Translations under genes and position numbers: made by a program
Notes under the pieces: generated by a model
What the model was told of the DNA's origin: nothing
The model's input: the letters and a program-made list of their open reading frames with translations, nothing else
The model's database searches: none
DNA from: Sciurus carolinensis
Taxonomy: Eukaryota > Chordata > Mammalia > Rodentia > Sciuridae
Direction of reading: 5' to 3'
Length of the DNA: 64,000 nt
Assembly (NCBI RefSeq): GCF_902686445.1
Contig: NC_062226.1
Span: 14,046,001-14,110,000 of the forward strand
Shown: positions 12,198-23,069 of the stretch, in pieces
How positions within the stretch are numbered: the stretch's first letter is position 1
How the letters are laid out: each line of letters starts with the position of its first letter

Positions 12198-12785
12198 AAA
12201 TGTTTTTGCATATTCAAACCCAGGAAATTATTAATTCAGATGACAAACTCAATGTTTTGGTGTCCTTATACTCACATAGTGAACAGACAGATGTATTTCA
12301 CTAATTGAGACAGTACTCTTGATGAGAGTGCTCATGGTCCACTTACATACAGCACCATGGTAAAATTCATCAACTCACGTCTCACTAATTTTTGATGTAT
12401 GTTGTGATCTAGAGGGAATAAGTGAAGTTTATATATGAACTGTGTGGGGTGGGGGTCAGAAGGGATTACTTAAGCAAATAGTGGAGTGATTTGTGAAATA
12501 AGATGTTTTTATAAAATGAGAAGTTATTTTCAAGCATCACAGAATCGTTCTTTCACCCATGAGTGATTGTGCTAACTATAAATCATTTATATCTATACGT
12601 GAAAGCAGATTCCCTCAATTAGGCAACATTTGGCTAGCCAAGCCCAAGCTATTGTTTGTACTTGAAAGTAATAAAGCTGCATTTCCTTACACACACGTTC
12701 TGTAGTTAAGACTTTTGCTTGTTTTTTTTCCAACCAATTTGGACTTTCTCCTTCCTCTAACTAGTTCTCGGTGAGTGTTTTGGGG

Positions 12786-12874
12786 GCTTGGGGTGTGGCT
12801 CAGTTGTAGAGCACTTGGCTATCATGAGAGAGGCCCTGAGTTTGATCTCCAACACTCCCCCCCCCAAAAAAAAA
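12786..12874 (+). repeat. ID SINE
   Basis: TTGGGGTGTGGCTCAGTTG marks the 5' end. 'gagtttgatctccaac' marks the B box, and a C-run and A-run make the tail. Confidence 0.88.
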
Positions 12875-14229
12875 TTTAGAATGTGTTTTTAGAAATGGAG
12901 CTGCCCTTCCTGTGACCTAAAGAGGCTCTGTTCTGCTTTTTCCTGCATGTTGTAGAGTATAAAGCTCAACAATGTAGCAGTTTCTCAAGGAGATCCAAGA
13001 GGGAAAACAGTAAATTTAAAAGCAAAATTGCAAGGAGAAATTTTGGCACCCTTCATGAATAGATGCAAATGGAGGGAAAACTACCATTTTGTAGGTTTTA
13101 GATCTTGGAATTTTCTTCTGCCTTCCTCTCCCCTCTTCTAACCAGCGTGTTCTGTGGTGGGTTTATTCTGAATGAGTAGGGCTCTTTGTCCTTTGCTTAG
13201 CATGATTCTGTACCTTTGATCTCCCAACAGCACCCTTACAGGGCAGATTGTTTTTTCTTTTCTATTGATGAGAGAGCTGAGGCATGGGAAAGTAATTGTC
13301 TAGAGGAGTAGTGGGTAATGAATTTGAAGTCCTGATTTTCAGCTTCCACAGACCTGGATTTTTCCTGCCCTTTTTTCTTTTCCTTCCTTTCCCCCTGCCC
13401 CACATCAAATCTCTTCAAACTTGGACGGCTGCCTTCACCACCTGTGTGCATCTTTGAAGTTGTGTTATGATCTATTTGCAAGGGCCTCTGAGCACAAGGC
13501 TTGGGTTACCAGCAGGACATATCTAGATTCCTTAACCTAGCATAATGGGAGCCCAGGTAATCTCTTCCTGCAAACAGTATTTGGTATGTGTTTTCTTGCT
13601 CTTGTGCTTTGGGCCTATTCTCCCCATCCTAGTGGTAAGTTCTCCATGTTCCTTCCCACTAGTCCTAGGGCCAACCTTTAGAATCCCATTGGCCTCTCAC
13701 TGTCTTCAAAGCCTCTCCTGACCATCATTCCCCCACTCAGCCCAACCAAGCATTTTTGTCTAGAGTAGTTAGTTTTTCGGGTCATTTGGCAATGAATCTT
13801 ATGGTATCTTTCATACTTGACAAGCTTTGAACTTTGACCTTTGATCCAAAAATTTTTCAAAATTCAGGTGAATACTCTCTCTGCCCAGAAGCATTTTAAG
13901 ATTGATAATAGGGATTCCATAATGCTCAATAAGTTGTTGATAGTTTAATAATAATTTTAAATGATAAGTGAACTAAAATAATTTATTGGATTCTCAGGAT
14001 ATTAGAAATTCAGAATGAAATGTCACAAGCAAAATGAAAGACCAATTCCACACAGCTCTTGTTCTCTCAGGCTTTCTGCCACATCCAATCATCATCCAAA
14101 GTGTACTCTGTGTAGTTGGACAGAGTATTTTCACATGCTGTGATTAGACATAAATAGTCCTTGCCAGTGGGCTGTTCCTGTCCTTTATGTTTTAACCACA
14201 TGTTTTCTGTTCTCTGTGGTAAAGATAAT

Positions 14230-14530
14230 CTAATAAAAACTTGTAAGGAATATTACCCAGAGCTGCTTCATCATTACAGTTTTTAATATTATCTTTCAAT
14301 GTACATGTGTATATTTATGTGACTGCAAAACATTGTTTTATAGTGTGCTGTCAGAAATGTACTTTAAATCTTTATAATCACTGTAATACTTTGCAATACA
14401 TTCTTTTAGTACTGTAATTTGATTAACTATTCCTGTTTTGGTGGATAATTAGGTAGTTTCCAGTTTTGCTTTCTAGATAATGTTGTAGCAAATTTCTTGT
14501 ATTTTGTTAGAACAAGTTTCCAGTAGATTT
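14230..14530 (-). repeat. Old L1 (L1M-type) 3' region, antisense
   Basis: Phrases such as 'ggtagtttccagttttgctt' and 'taatgttgtagcaa' match the antisense L1M 3' segment that recurs at 24.4, 31.7, 41.0, 43.6 and 48.9 kb. Confidence 0.5.
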
Positions 14531-14815
14531 GTTGTTAAAAGCAAAGGAAGAAATTTTAAACATTTTTATGCTACAGATAGGTACGTGCATAAAAATAGTT
14601 TTATCAATAGCTACAGAGTGAACATCTGTCTGTCCACTGGCCAAGAAAAACATTTCTTGTGCCCCAGAAACCTACTCTTTGTCTAGGAAAGAACTCTGGC
14701 CTTTACTTTATGTTTAGCCTGTAGCTTTCCAAGTGGAAATTGATGTATGTTGTCACAGTGCTGGATCAGTGTTGTTTTTCACCACATCAGTTCTGAGTGG
14801 TTGTTTTACTTTTTT

Positions 14816-14988
14816 AACCCAGGACACTTTACCACTGAGCTACATCCGCATTCTGTTTCTGTTTTTCTTTTCTTTTTTTTTTGAGACAGGGTCTCACTAA
14901 ATTGCCCAGGCTCACCTTGAATTTATGATCTTCCTGCCTCAACCTCCTGAGTAGCTGGAATTACAGGTGTGTGTCATCACATCTGGCT
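14816..14988 (-). repeat. MEN-type SINE, antisense
   Basis: A short inverted ID remnant ('cactgagctacatccgc') is followed by an inverted B1 half with 'gagacagggtctcactaaat' and 'ggaattacaggtgtgtgtca'. Confidence 0.88.
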
Positions 14989-15345
14989 AATTGATATTTC
15001 TTTCACATGTGAGGACAGATTTATGTGCTTATTTGAATTTCTTGGAATTATTCCTGCATCTTTAATCCATCTATTTTTATTACATTTTCAAATTTTGAGA
15101 GATTAATCTTGGTTATAAATAAAATTTCACTATTGTATACATTTTAAGAAATATAATTAAACTCAAGGTATATGTTAGTTTTTTTTTTAATTACAGGAAA
15201 AGGATGTGTGTCAATTAAACTTAATTGCTATTTGCATACTGTTAATTAATGTAGTGTGTCAAATTATGCATTGTCTGTTAAAGTAGGTCTATTAAAACTC
15301 AAACAATGGAGCTAGACAATACTGGATATATAGTATAACCATATG

Positions 15346-15352
<7 letters not shown>

Positions 15353-15380
<28 letters not shown>
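15353..15380. repeat. (AT)n microsatellite
   Basis: Fourteen uninterrupted AT units directly after a short TG run. Likely polymorphic in length. Confidence 0.95.
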
Positions 15381-15383
<3 letters not shown>

Positions 15384-15411
15384 AGTATCCATATCTATAT
15401 GTTTGCATTAT

Positions 15412-15614
15412 TTGGTGGTATTGGGGATTGAGCCCAGGGCCTTGTACATGCTAGGCAAGCACTCTACCACTGAGTTACATTTCTAGTCCTTTTTATATTT
15501 TATTGTTTAGGACAGGATCTCACTAAGTTGTCCAGGCTGGCCTCAAACTTGCCATCCTCCTACCTCAGCCTCCTTGAGTAGTTGGAATTACAGATGTGTG
15601 CCACCTTGGCTGGC
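15412..15614 (-). repeat. MEN-type SINE, antisense
   Basis: The inverted ID half ('attgagcccagggccttgta', 'cactctaccactgagttac') is followed by an inverted B1 half ending 'gccaccttggctggc'. Confidence 0.92.
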
Positions 15615-16252
15615 AGTATTCTTTTAACTTTTTCCCAATGAAGATATATTGCAGGTCATCAATAATATTGAAAGGAAAACACAGCCAGTCCTAAATAAAA
15701 ATGTTTTTTTCCCCAGAACTAATATGTATTGAAATTAAAATGAATTTATGCAGAAAGGAACCAAGTTCAGATTCCTTCAACATAGGAATCCTGATTGTTC
15801 TTCATTAATGCAGAGTCAGGAAGGAGGCGGCCACATGTGCTTTTATATCTCAGGCCCTAAGTTGGGAGATTTTCCATCTCAGTTTTCACAGGATAGCAAA
15901 CATTCCTGAGTTTGTCAATTCAGATTTAGCTATGTAAGGTGACTCCTGAACTTGCTGATCATTCAAGTTTTAAGGCACCATGGCCTGGACTCTGAGAGGG
16001 GATCAGAGAAGTAAGAAAATTAACACCTAAGTGTGTTAGAGGCAATGGAGAGGCAGACATAATAGATGAAGAGATTTGATTGCTTTGTTTTTTCACTTCT
16101 CCTTTTCTCTTTGGAGAAAAATAGCTGTGCCTTGTTCTCTGTACACATGTTGGTTGCCTGGTTCTAGTACAAAGTAAACAGGAGGGATGGGTTGCTGGGG
16201 TGGAGGGGAGGGGCTTTGATTAGTCTACACTGACTTCCTGTAATCCAGTCTT

Positions 16253-16335
16253 TTCAGTATGGTTCCCTTCTAGCAAATTCCCATCAGCTGAAAACTTGTT
16301 AGAAATATGAATTATTGCCAGACTCAATCAGTTGG
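16253..16335. repeat. MER5-like hAT transposon fragment (tentative)
   Basis: The order 'aaacttgttagaaatatgaa' then 'cagactcaatcagttggcg' resembles the MER5/Charlie short non-autonomous elements. The match is short and diverged. Confidence 0.35.
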
Positions 16336-16459
16336 CGCCCCACAGGTGATGTGGCCCCAAAATTGAGTCTCTGCCATTATCAAGCCTGTTCTGCCCCCTG
16401 GTGGAATTTTGGGGAGTAGGAGCTGGTGATGAGTTAGAGCCAGATTCTGTTGCTGTTGA

Positions 16460-16790
16460 ATACATTAATTATTCTGAGGACTTTCTTGCACTTTCAGGAC
16501 ACACCCTGGATGTGTCCTGATACTACTTAGACCAAAAGCCCAGGCAATACTTAAAACAAACCTACATGATAAGGTAATCCCATAAGCCCCAATAAACAAG
16601 TGGTCAGGGCAAAAACCTACTGTCCCCAAAACATTATGTAAGAGTAAAGGGATGGCAGGAACAGGGATAGTACCTAGTAAGTCTGTGGAGAGGAGAACCC
16701 AAAATAGGCTCCACAGATGATCACTGAACAGCTGGGCAGCTAATCTTAACAGCTGCTGAACCTGGGAGAGGTTCTGTCCTCTCCAGTGAC
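16460..16790. other. Unclassified block with a perfect hairpin
   Basis: Moderately GC-rich sequence that I could not assign. At 16,494-16,520 it has a perfect 10-bp inverted repeat (TCAGGACACA and TGTGTCCTGA) around a 7-nt loop. A 137-codon minus-strand ORF covers it but starts inside the adjacent B1 SINE, so it is probably fortuitous. It may be an LTR fragment of a rodent retroelement. Confidence 0.3.
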
Positions 16791-16794
16791 AGGG

Positions 16795-16920
16795 GTGTGA
16801 GGGTCTCACTGAGTTGCTTGGTATCTCGCCATTGCTGGGGCTGGCTCTGAACTTGTGATTCCCCTGCCTCAGCCTCATGAGCCACTGGGATTATAGGCAT
16901 GCACCACCACGCCCAGTGGC
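16795..16920 (-). repeat. B1 half of a MEN-type SINE, antisense
   Basis: 'gagggtctcactgagttgct' to 'atgcaccaccacgcccagtg' is an inverted B1. It is immediately followed by an inverted ID with its own tail. Confidence 0.88.
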
Positions 16921-17039
16921 AATCTTTTTTTTTTTTCAATACCTTTATTTTATTTATTTTTATGTGGTGCTAAGGATCAACCCAGTGCCTCACTCATGCT
17001 AGGCAAGTGCTCTGTCACTGAGCCACAATCCCAGCCCCC
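16921..17039 (-). repeat. ID SINE, antisense
   Basis: A T-rich tail ('aatacctttattttatttat') is followed by the inverted ID body 'cactcatgctaggcaagtgc', ending 'gccacaatcccagcccc'. Confidence 0.92.
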
Positions 17040-17099
17040 TTGTACATTCTTGAGTCCAACCTGCTTTCTCCTAGGATAGGGCCCTACAGTAGAGAACAT

Positions 17100-18240
17100 T
17101 TCTGGGGCTAAAATAAAAATTGAGGACAGGGACCAGAGAAAGAGATGACCCAGACTTAAGTAAGGATAAGGTCAGAGGCAGGAAATCCCAGAAAGCAAGC
17201 TGCCATATGTTTAAACTCTACACAAAACAACAGAGGATGGGGCTCTGTGAAGGTAGAAAAGTTTGCCTGAAGGTAACCTCACTTCAAAAAGTACAACTAA
17301 TTTTGTGTAAAAATAAATAATAGAAAGGCATCCAGGCAAAATTCCAAAGTTATTGGAGCAAAAAGAAGGCTAAAAGGAAGCAGAATAGCATCATTACAAT
17401 GAAAGCACATCAGGGGTCAGAAAACAGATCAAAACTGAGGCTTATTTAAAAACTAAAAAACACGTTGAGCTGTTGATGTAAGATCTGGGAGAACTGCATA
17501 CATCAGAATGAGAAAAGCCAAAAAAATGAAGCAAATTCAGAAATTAGAATTACATTAAAAATGAAGACCAAACCAAAAAGAATGCAAGAACTAAACACAA
17601 CAGATAACACCTTAAGAGATATATTGAAAAAGAAGAGTATGTCTAAAGAAAAAGGAAATGAAGAAATGAACAAAGCTGAGGACTGGGGAGTGGCTCAGTG
17701 GTGGAGCGCTTGCCCAGCATGTGTGAGGCACGGGTTCGATTCTCAGCACTGTGTGTAAAGAAATAAGTGGTTTTTTTAACAACCTAAAAATTTTTTTTTA
17801 AATAAAAAATTTTAAATTTGATAAAAGTTGGAGGGGAAGTGACAGATACTTAAGACTGGCAAAGAAAATCAAACACAGGTACTAGGAGTCCCTAAAGAAG
17901 AAAACCAAAGCAAGGGAGGAACAGAACAAATGTTAAAAAATATAACACAAGAAAACATTTTGGAAATTTAAAAAGGTTGAAACCACATACTGAAAGTATA
18001 ATAGAATGTAGATAAGAGAGACCAAACAACAAAACACTCTGTTCCACTTACCGAACTTTAAAGAAAAAATTACTTAGACATTCAAATAGTAGATAAGGGG
18101 AAGGGTCTCAAAACTATTCCAACTATAATGGGAGAAAAAGAATATTGCCCATTTGTAACCTCACTGAATAGATAGGCATTACGCATCAGAAGCTGCGAAG
18201 GTCAAAAAGAGGCAACCGGACACAATCGTAGGCCACTGTG
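17100..18240 (+). repeat. Old L1/HAL1-like ORF1 region, interrupted by an ID SINE
   Basis: A-rich sequence in which several L1 ORF1 phrases can be followed: 'gtactaggagtccctaaaga', 'aacattttggaaattt', and near the end 'cgcatcagaagctgcgaagg'. The reading frame is destroyed. The assignment is by resemblance only. Confidence 0.5.
17681..17765 (+). repeat. ID SINE inside the L1 remnant
   Basis: GACTGGGGAGTGGCTCAGTG starts the body, and 'gggttcgattctcagcactg' is an intact B box. The short AAATAAG tail is the form typical of squirrel ID copies. Confidence 0.9.
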
Positions 18241-18560
18241 GTGTAAGCCTCTGTTTGACCCTGTGCTGGGGTTCTTTGGCTGAATTCCAGCTCCTTCCAG
18301 CTTCTTCCAGGCTGCAGTGGCCAGGTGGAGGGGAAAGAAGGACTTCTCTTAAGGGTCTGTGCTTTCTCAATGCTCCCTAGACCTAGTCTTTCTGGGCACA
18401 GTCCCCCAGGACCCTCTCTGGGTGGTTTCTGTAGGCACCACCTCTTTGTGCCAGAAGTGGTCTCTACAGGTGCCCAGCCAGCTCCCTCCTTCCACACTGT
18501 GGTGGATGAACACTTGATGTACATCCCCTTTGGACCTGTGTGAAAATATTCAACATGACT
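18241..18560. other. Unclassified GC-rich block between two L1 segments
   Basis: About 320 bases with base composition clearly unlike the A-rich L1 sequence on both sides. Both strands are open in some frame (72 codons plus, 127 codons minus), as often happens in GC-rich DNA. I recognise no protein. It could be an unrecognised L1 segment or a separate insertion. Confidence 0.3.
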
Positions 18561-18690
18561 AACTACCACCAGATTATTCCAGGACGGCCACCAAGACTAC
18601 TGCCAGCAATTGAGGATATTTGAATGGCTAAGAGTACAAGGTGCTTAACATCATTAGCCACCAGGGAAATACAAATAGAAAGTACAAGCT

Positions 18691-18890
18691 GGCTGGGTGT
18701 GGTGGCACATGCCTATAATGCCGACTACTCTGGAGACTGAAGCTAGAGGATTGCAAGTTCAAGGCCAGCCTGGACTACTAGAGCAACCATGTCTCAGAGT
18801 TAAATGAAAAGGGCTGGCGATGTAATTGAGTGGTAGAGCAATTGTCCAGCATATGTGAGGTCCTGGTTTCAATCTCTAATACCATAAAAC
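18691..18890 (+). repeat. MEN-type SINE inside the L1
   Basis: The B1 half starts GGCTGGGTGTGGTGGCACAT. The ID half follows from 'gggctggcgatgtaattgag' to 'tcctggtttcaatctctaat'. Confidence 0.92.
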
Positions 18891-18957
18891 GAAGGAACAA
18901 ACAACAATGAAAACCAAAACACTGTGAGATGGCATTGCACGTCCAATAGAATAGCTA

Positions 18958-18988
18958 AAAAAAAAAAAAAAAAAAAAAACAAAAAAAA
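18958..18988. repeat. A-rich simple repeat
   Basis: A run of about two dozen A residues, one C, and more A residues, inside the L1 3' region. Confidence 0.9.
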
Positions 18989-19510
18989 CTCACAGAACCA
19001 AGTACTGAGGAAGCTGTGGAGCAACTGAATCTCTCATACACTGCTAGTGGGAACACAAAATGGTTCAATGGTTTGAAAAAAATGCAGTAGGTTCTTTAAA
19101 AGTTTTACAAGAATCTACCATATGACCCTGTCTTTCCATTCCTAGCTTTTTTACTCAAAAGAAATAGAATGGCTATCCACACTGCCTTGTACATAGATAT
19201 ATTTATAGCAGCTTTATTTGCAGTAGTCCCCAAACTGGAAACATTCCAGATGTTTGTTCATGAACAGATAAATGGATAAACAAATTGAGGTATACATGTG
19301 CAATGGAGTACTACTCAGCAATGAAAAGGAAAACTATCAATGCCTATAATAACATGGGTGAACTGAAAAATTATACTAAAATGTCAGACAAAAAAGAAGG
19401 CAGACTGTGATTCTGTTTATACAGCATCATGTACATAAAACTAATCTCTAGTGATGGGAAGCAGATCAGCGGTTATCTGGGATGGAGTGGAGGGAAGGTG
19501 AGTTACAGGG

Positions 19511-19948
19511 TGCTATAGACTGAGTGTTCACATCCCTCTAAAACTCATGGTTGAAATCCTAGCCTCCAAGATGGTGGGAAGTGTGGGAGATGATTAGGTC
19601 ATGAGGGTAGAGCCCTTGATGTTTTTATAAAAAGACCCCAGAGGGGGCTGGGGAGATAGCTCAGTCAGTAGAGTGCTTGCCTTGTAAGCACAAAGCCCTG
19701 GGTTTGATCCCCAGCACCCCCCCCCAAAAAAAAAAAAAAAAAAAGTTTAAAAAGACCCCAGAGAGCTTCTTTGTCCCTTCTCCATGTGGGTTAATAGTAA
19801 GAAGACAACTGTCTCTAAAGAAGCTGATTCTCCCCAGATGTCTTGATCTTGCACTTCCTGCCTCCAGAACTGTAAGAAATAAATTTCTGTTCTTTTTAGC
19901 CACCCATTTTCTAGTATTCTGTTTCAACAGCCTGAGTGGACCAAGGCA
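19511..19948 (+). repeat. MaLR-type LTR (MST/MLT1-like), split by an ID SINE
   Basis: It begins TGCTATAGACTGAGTGTTCA, has 'gattaggtcatgagggtaga' and 'gatgtcttgatcttgcactt' in the usual places, an AATAAA in 'gaaataaatttctgttcttt', and ends 'cctgagtggaccaaggca'. It is a solitary old endogenous retroviral LTR with no internal retroviral genes nearby. Confidence 0.8.
19628..19763 (+). mobile_element. ID SINE with a 16-bp target-site duplication, inside the LTR
   Basis: The body is 19,644-19,747. It starts GGGGCTGGGGAGATAGCTCA, has B box 'gggtttgatccccagcaccc' and a long A tail. The flanks TAAAAAGACCCCAGAG at 19,628-19,643 and 19,748-19,763 are identical and belong to the interrupted LTR. Confidence 0.95.
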
Positions 19949-20171
19949 ATGTGGCAGGAAGAAACTGGAGGTGGTGGAGGTGTTCATTATCTTGCTCATA
20001 GCAATGGCTTGTTGCATAGGCACGTACTATGGCAAAACTCATCCAGACGAATCCTTTAAATATGTGCGTGTTAATTACATTTTATTAAAGAGGTAAAAAT
20101 GATCTTGTGCTTGCTTTATATTTTCAAATTCCTTATTTTTCTAGGTTTGCTTACCTCTTTTAAAAAGAGAT

Positions 20172-20379
20172 TAGTAGGGCATGGTGGTGCATTTGCATAA
20201 TCTTGGCAACTTGGGAGGCTGAGGCAGGAGGATTGCAAGTTCAAAGCCAGCTTCAGCAACTTAGTGAGACCCTGTCTCCAAATTAAAAAATGACTACTGG
20301 GGATGTAACTTAGTGATAAAGCACCCCTGGGTTCAATCCTCAGTACAAAAAAAAAAAAAAAAAAAGAAGAAGAAGAAGA
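20172..20379 (+). repeat. MEN-type SINE with a GAA-rich tail
   Basis: The B1 half ('gggcatggtggtgcatttgc') joins an ID half ('tactggggatgtaacttagt', 'ggttcaatcctcagtac'). A 20-base A run then leads into (GAA)n. Confidence 0.93.
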
Positions 20380-21459
20380 GGTTCACATGACTGGTTCAGT
20401 CTAATGCATTTATTTGCCACGCATATTCTTGGTTGTTCCATGCCAGTAGTTTTGCTTGGATGACAGACACTTGTTGTCCTTTTGCTGGGTTGTCCTCCTC
20501 GGGAGGCTCATTTGTTTGGTCTGTGAGCTCCCATTCTGCTGGGATGTCAGCTATCCTGTGTGGTAGTGTTTAGGAGATGCTAAGGCCCAGGCTCTGCTCC
20601 ATGTATCTCCCATTGGATTTAAGGAGAGAGGCAGGTCAACAGAACCTCAGGATCCACAGGATCACTTTCGATCCTTCCAGTCTGATACCACCTTTCTAAG
20701 TAGGACTCACCTTCTGTTCTGGAATTCACCCCTAAATGTGTTGGAAGCAGCAGCGTGGTGCCGCAGGCAGTCTCTCTGGTATACGTATATAATCTTTGTC
20801 TGTTTGCTCTTCTTGGCTGACCCATGTAGCCTGGCTGTGCTTCTGGTCTCTAAAGAGAATGGATAGGCAATGATTACTCAACACAGCACCCGCTAAGGTA
20901 ATGGCCGGCCTTCCAGGTCCTTCCTCTCTGCCCCTTCTCAGCCCTGCGCCAGGGCTGTACCTGCCTCCCCGACTGGCTTCTGTCTCCTAGAAGCTGCCTC
21001 TTCTTGCTTTCTGGGTTTCTTGATTCCATTCCTCCATTTCACTCAAATAATTTCTCCAGGATGGATTTTGGGAGAGAGAGAATGCACTCAGTATTAGTGC
21101 ATTAATTAACTTAGAACTGATTATTTTTTTCTGATTTAGAAACGTTTAATATTCTTGGAAGAGACGCTGTAGATCAGAAAATCATTTGAAACATCGTAAG
21201 AGAACGCTAAAGACAGTAAAAACCACAGAACAGCAGAAAATAGTTTGCTGATTTAAAATATAGAAAAATAAAGAACTTTTAGACCATATTTTAACAAATA
21301 CTTTAGAATGATACCTATTTGAGTCAGCACATAATGAATAGGAATGGCCGGCATCACCCTGTACTCAGTGATGGGGAAATCGAAATATGAGGAATTCGAA
21401 ATAAGTTAAACTGCTGGGACCTCCAGTCTGTATTCTGAGCGTACTGATATTTTTTGTGC

Positions 21460-21832
21460 TTTGGAGTTTTTGTACTCACTGTTTGCCTGGAACATATTTC
21501 TCTCAAATATTCATAGTTTTTTCTCCTTCTCGGTACTCAGGGCTACCCGCAAATTTCATTTTTCTAGAGCTTCCCATGCTCACTATCCCAAACCTGTCTC
21601 TCCCCAACCTCAGTCACTCTCCAGCACCTTACATGCTCTGTTTTTTCATAGTGTTTATCTCCTTATGAGATTATATATCTGGGGATTTACTTATTTATTG
21701 TCCTTTCCCCCCCATAAGTGGCTGAGGGCTTCTATCTTGCTCCCACAGGTACAGAGCCCCCAAATCTAGAATGACAATTCTTGGTATAGAGAAGGTCCTC
21801 AGTAAGTAATTGTTCAATAAATGTAAAATCTG
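21460..21832 (+). repeat. L2 LINE 3' end
   Basis: The L2 order is visible: 'actgtttgcctggaacatat', 'catagtgtttatctccttat', 'ttacttatttattgtccttt', and the tail 'gtaattgttcaataaatgta'. Two ORFs near 21,456 are by-products. Confidence 0.75.
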
Positions 21833-21909
21833 CTGTGCACTGCTGCTTTTATCAGTTATCCATTGCCATGTTATAATCTGTGAAACTCAGTTGCTTAAAT
21901 CAATGGTTT

Positions 21910-22125
21910 AGCTGGGCGAGGTGGCACATACCTGTAATCCCAGTGACTTGGGAGACTGAGACAGGAGGATCATGAGTTCAAAGCCAGTTTCAGCAAGATC
22001 GAAGCGCTAAGCAACTCAGCAAGACCCTGTCTCTAAATAAAATACAAAATAGGGCTGGGGATGTGGCTCAGTGGTTGAGTGCCCCTGAGTTCAATCCTCT
22101 GTACCAACAAAATAAAACAAAAAAT
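21910..22125 (+). repeat. MEN-type SINE
   Basis: Starts GCTGGGCGAGGTGGCACATA. The ID half starts 'gggctggggatgtggctcag', with 'gagttcaatcctctgtacca' and an A-rich tail. Confidence 0.95.
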
Positions 22126-22415
22126 ACTGGTTTATTTCTCACAGTTCACTGGGTTGACTGGTTGACTGGAGTCTGGAGGGTGCAGTCTAAGATGGCCTCA
22201 CCCACATATCCAGGGTTTCCACTGGGACCTTGGGGTCCCTCTGGTTTTTCAACCCGAGCTTTCTACTCAGTGACAGGTGCCTTCCAAGAGAGCAAAGGTA
22301 GATGCAGCAAGGCCTTAAGGTCAAGGATCTGGAACTCTAGAAATCCCTTCTACCATGTTCTCTGGGTCAAAGCAAGCCAAGACACCGTTCCAGAATCAAA
22401 GAGTGGGTTAATAGA

Positions 22416-22554
22416 TTTTTTTTTTTAATATTTTTTTTAGTTGTAGATGGACACAATACCTTTATTTCATTTAATTTACATGGTACGGAGGATGGAACCC
22501 AGGGCCTCACACATGCCAGGCAAATGCTTCTCTACTGAGCTATAACCGCAGCCT
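22416..22554 (-). repeat. ID SINE, antisense
   Basis: A T-rich leader with 'gttgtagatggacacaatac' is followed by the inverted ID 'ggatggaacccagggcctca' to 'gagctataaccgcagcct'. Confidence 0.93.
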
Positions 22555-22862
22555 AGATTTCTACCTCTTAATAAGAAAAGTCCAGCTTTTTAACCTGCCA
22601 CATTGCTATAAAGTAGCTTTCCTAGTTTGTAAGTATCAGCAGAGTTAAAGGAATCACCCACCAGTGCCCAGCCCAGTACTTGATGCCTGGTAGGCCCTCA
22701 CTCTTGGTTCAGTGAATGAATGAATGTCATCAGTGGTAATAATCTTTGACCGTGTACAAGTTCTGTAGAAATATTGGTTTGTACTGCCCCCTAGAGGAAC
22801 CTGAGGATTGGTATGTCTATGCTGGTGCCTGAGCTGTTCTTGGAGATGAACTGTAGGGTTAG

Positions 22863-22985
22863 GGCAGTGGTTCTTGCCATTTAGCATAGGGTATGAGTTA
22901 TATGGGCATGTTATTAAGAATGGCAGATTCCTGGGCTCCATCCCGGCAAGTTCAATAAATCTAAACAGATCCATTGAGTCCTAGG
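22863..22985. repeat. MER5-like hAT transposon fragment (tentative)
   Basis: The order 'gcagtggttcttgcc', 'gttattaagaatggcaga' and 'ttcctgggctccatcccg' resembles MER5-type elements. Diverged. Confidence 0.4.
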
Positions 22986-23069
22986 TCTTAGTTGATGAGT
23001 GGATGTTGCAAGGTGAGGCTACACCACTGGGAACAGGACCCTATGTTAAGGCACTGAGATGTGTTGGAA

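Larger units (their letters stand above)
8065..12215 (+). other. FBXW2: FBXW2 3' UTR (probable, long form)
   Basis: The sequence after the stop has no recognisable coding content. Apart from one B1 SINE near 10,514 it lacks the young repeats that crowd the intergenic part, as expected of constrained transcribed sequence. Two usable 3' ends are visible: ATTAAA at 8435, and AATAAA at 12,192 followed by a GT-rich stretch. The long form is an inference from the sequence; transcript data would settle the real ends. ORFs in it (for example 99 codons at 8467) are not convincing. Confidence 0.55.
18625..19505 (+). repeat. L1 3' end (ORF2 end and 3' UTR), interrupted by a MEN SINE
   Basis: It opens with 'cttaacatcattagccacca' and continues after the SINE with 'gctgtggagcaactgaatct', 'agcagctttatttgcagtag', 'gaacagataaatggataaac' and 'gagtactactcagcaatgaa'. 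This is the stereotyped order at the end of L1 ORF2. It ends close to the LTR at 19,511. Confidence 0.85.
21850..22625. repeat. Old LTR-like repeat, split by a MEN and an ID SINE (tentative)
   Basis: The phrases 'tttatcagttatccattgcc', 'ctggtttatttctcacagtt', 'gtgcagtctaagatggcctc' and 'gggtcaaagcaagccaagac' belong to one well-known old mammalian repeat of LTR type. It is broken at about 21,909 and 22,416 by younger SINEs. The exact family is uncertain. Confidence 0.5.

Noticed and set aside
19644..19744. tRNA-like sequence in ID elements (also at 26,670, 27,693, 60,687 and others)
   Set aside because: The A and B boxes are tRNA-derived, but the cloverleaf is not kept and the copies end in A tails. 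They are SINEs, not tRNA genes.
19511..19948. Endogenous retrovirus with genes
   Set aside because: Only solitary LTR sequence is present here and at 42,966. No gag, pol or env remains lie next to either.
19677..20096. Plus 139-codon and minus 120-codon ORFs
   Set aside because: They begin in an ID SINE and run through its A tail into the LTR. Repeat-derived.
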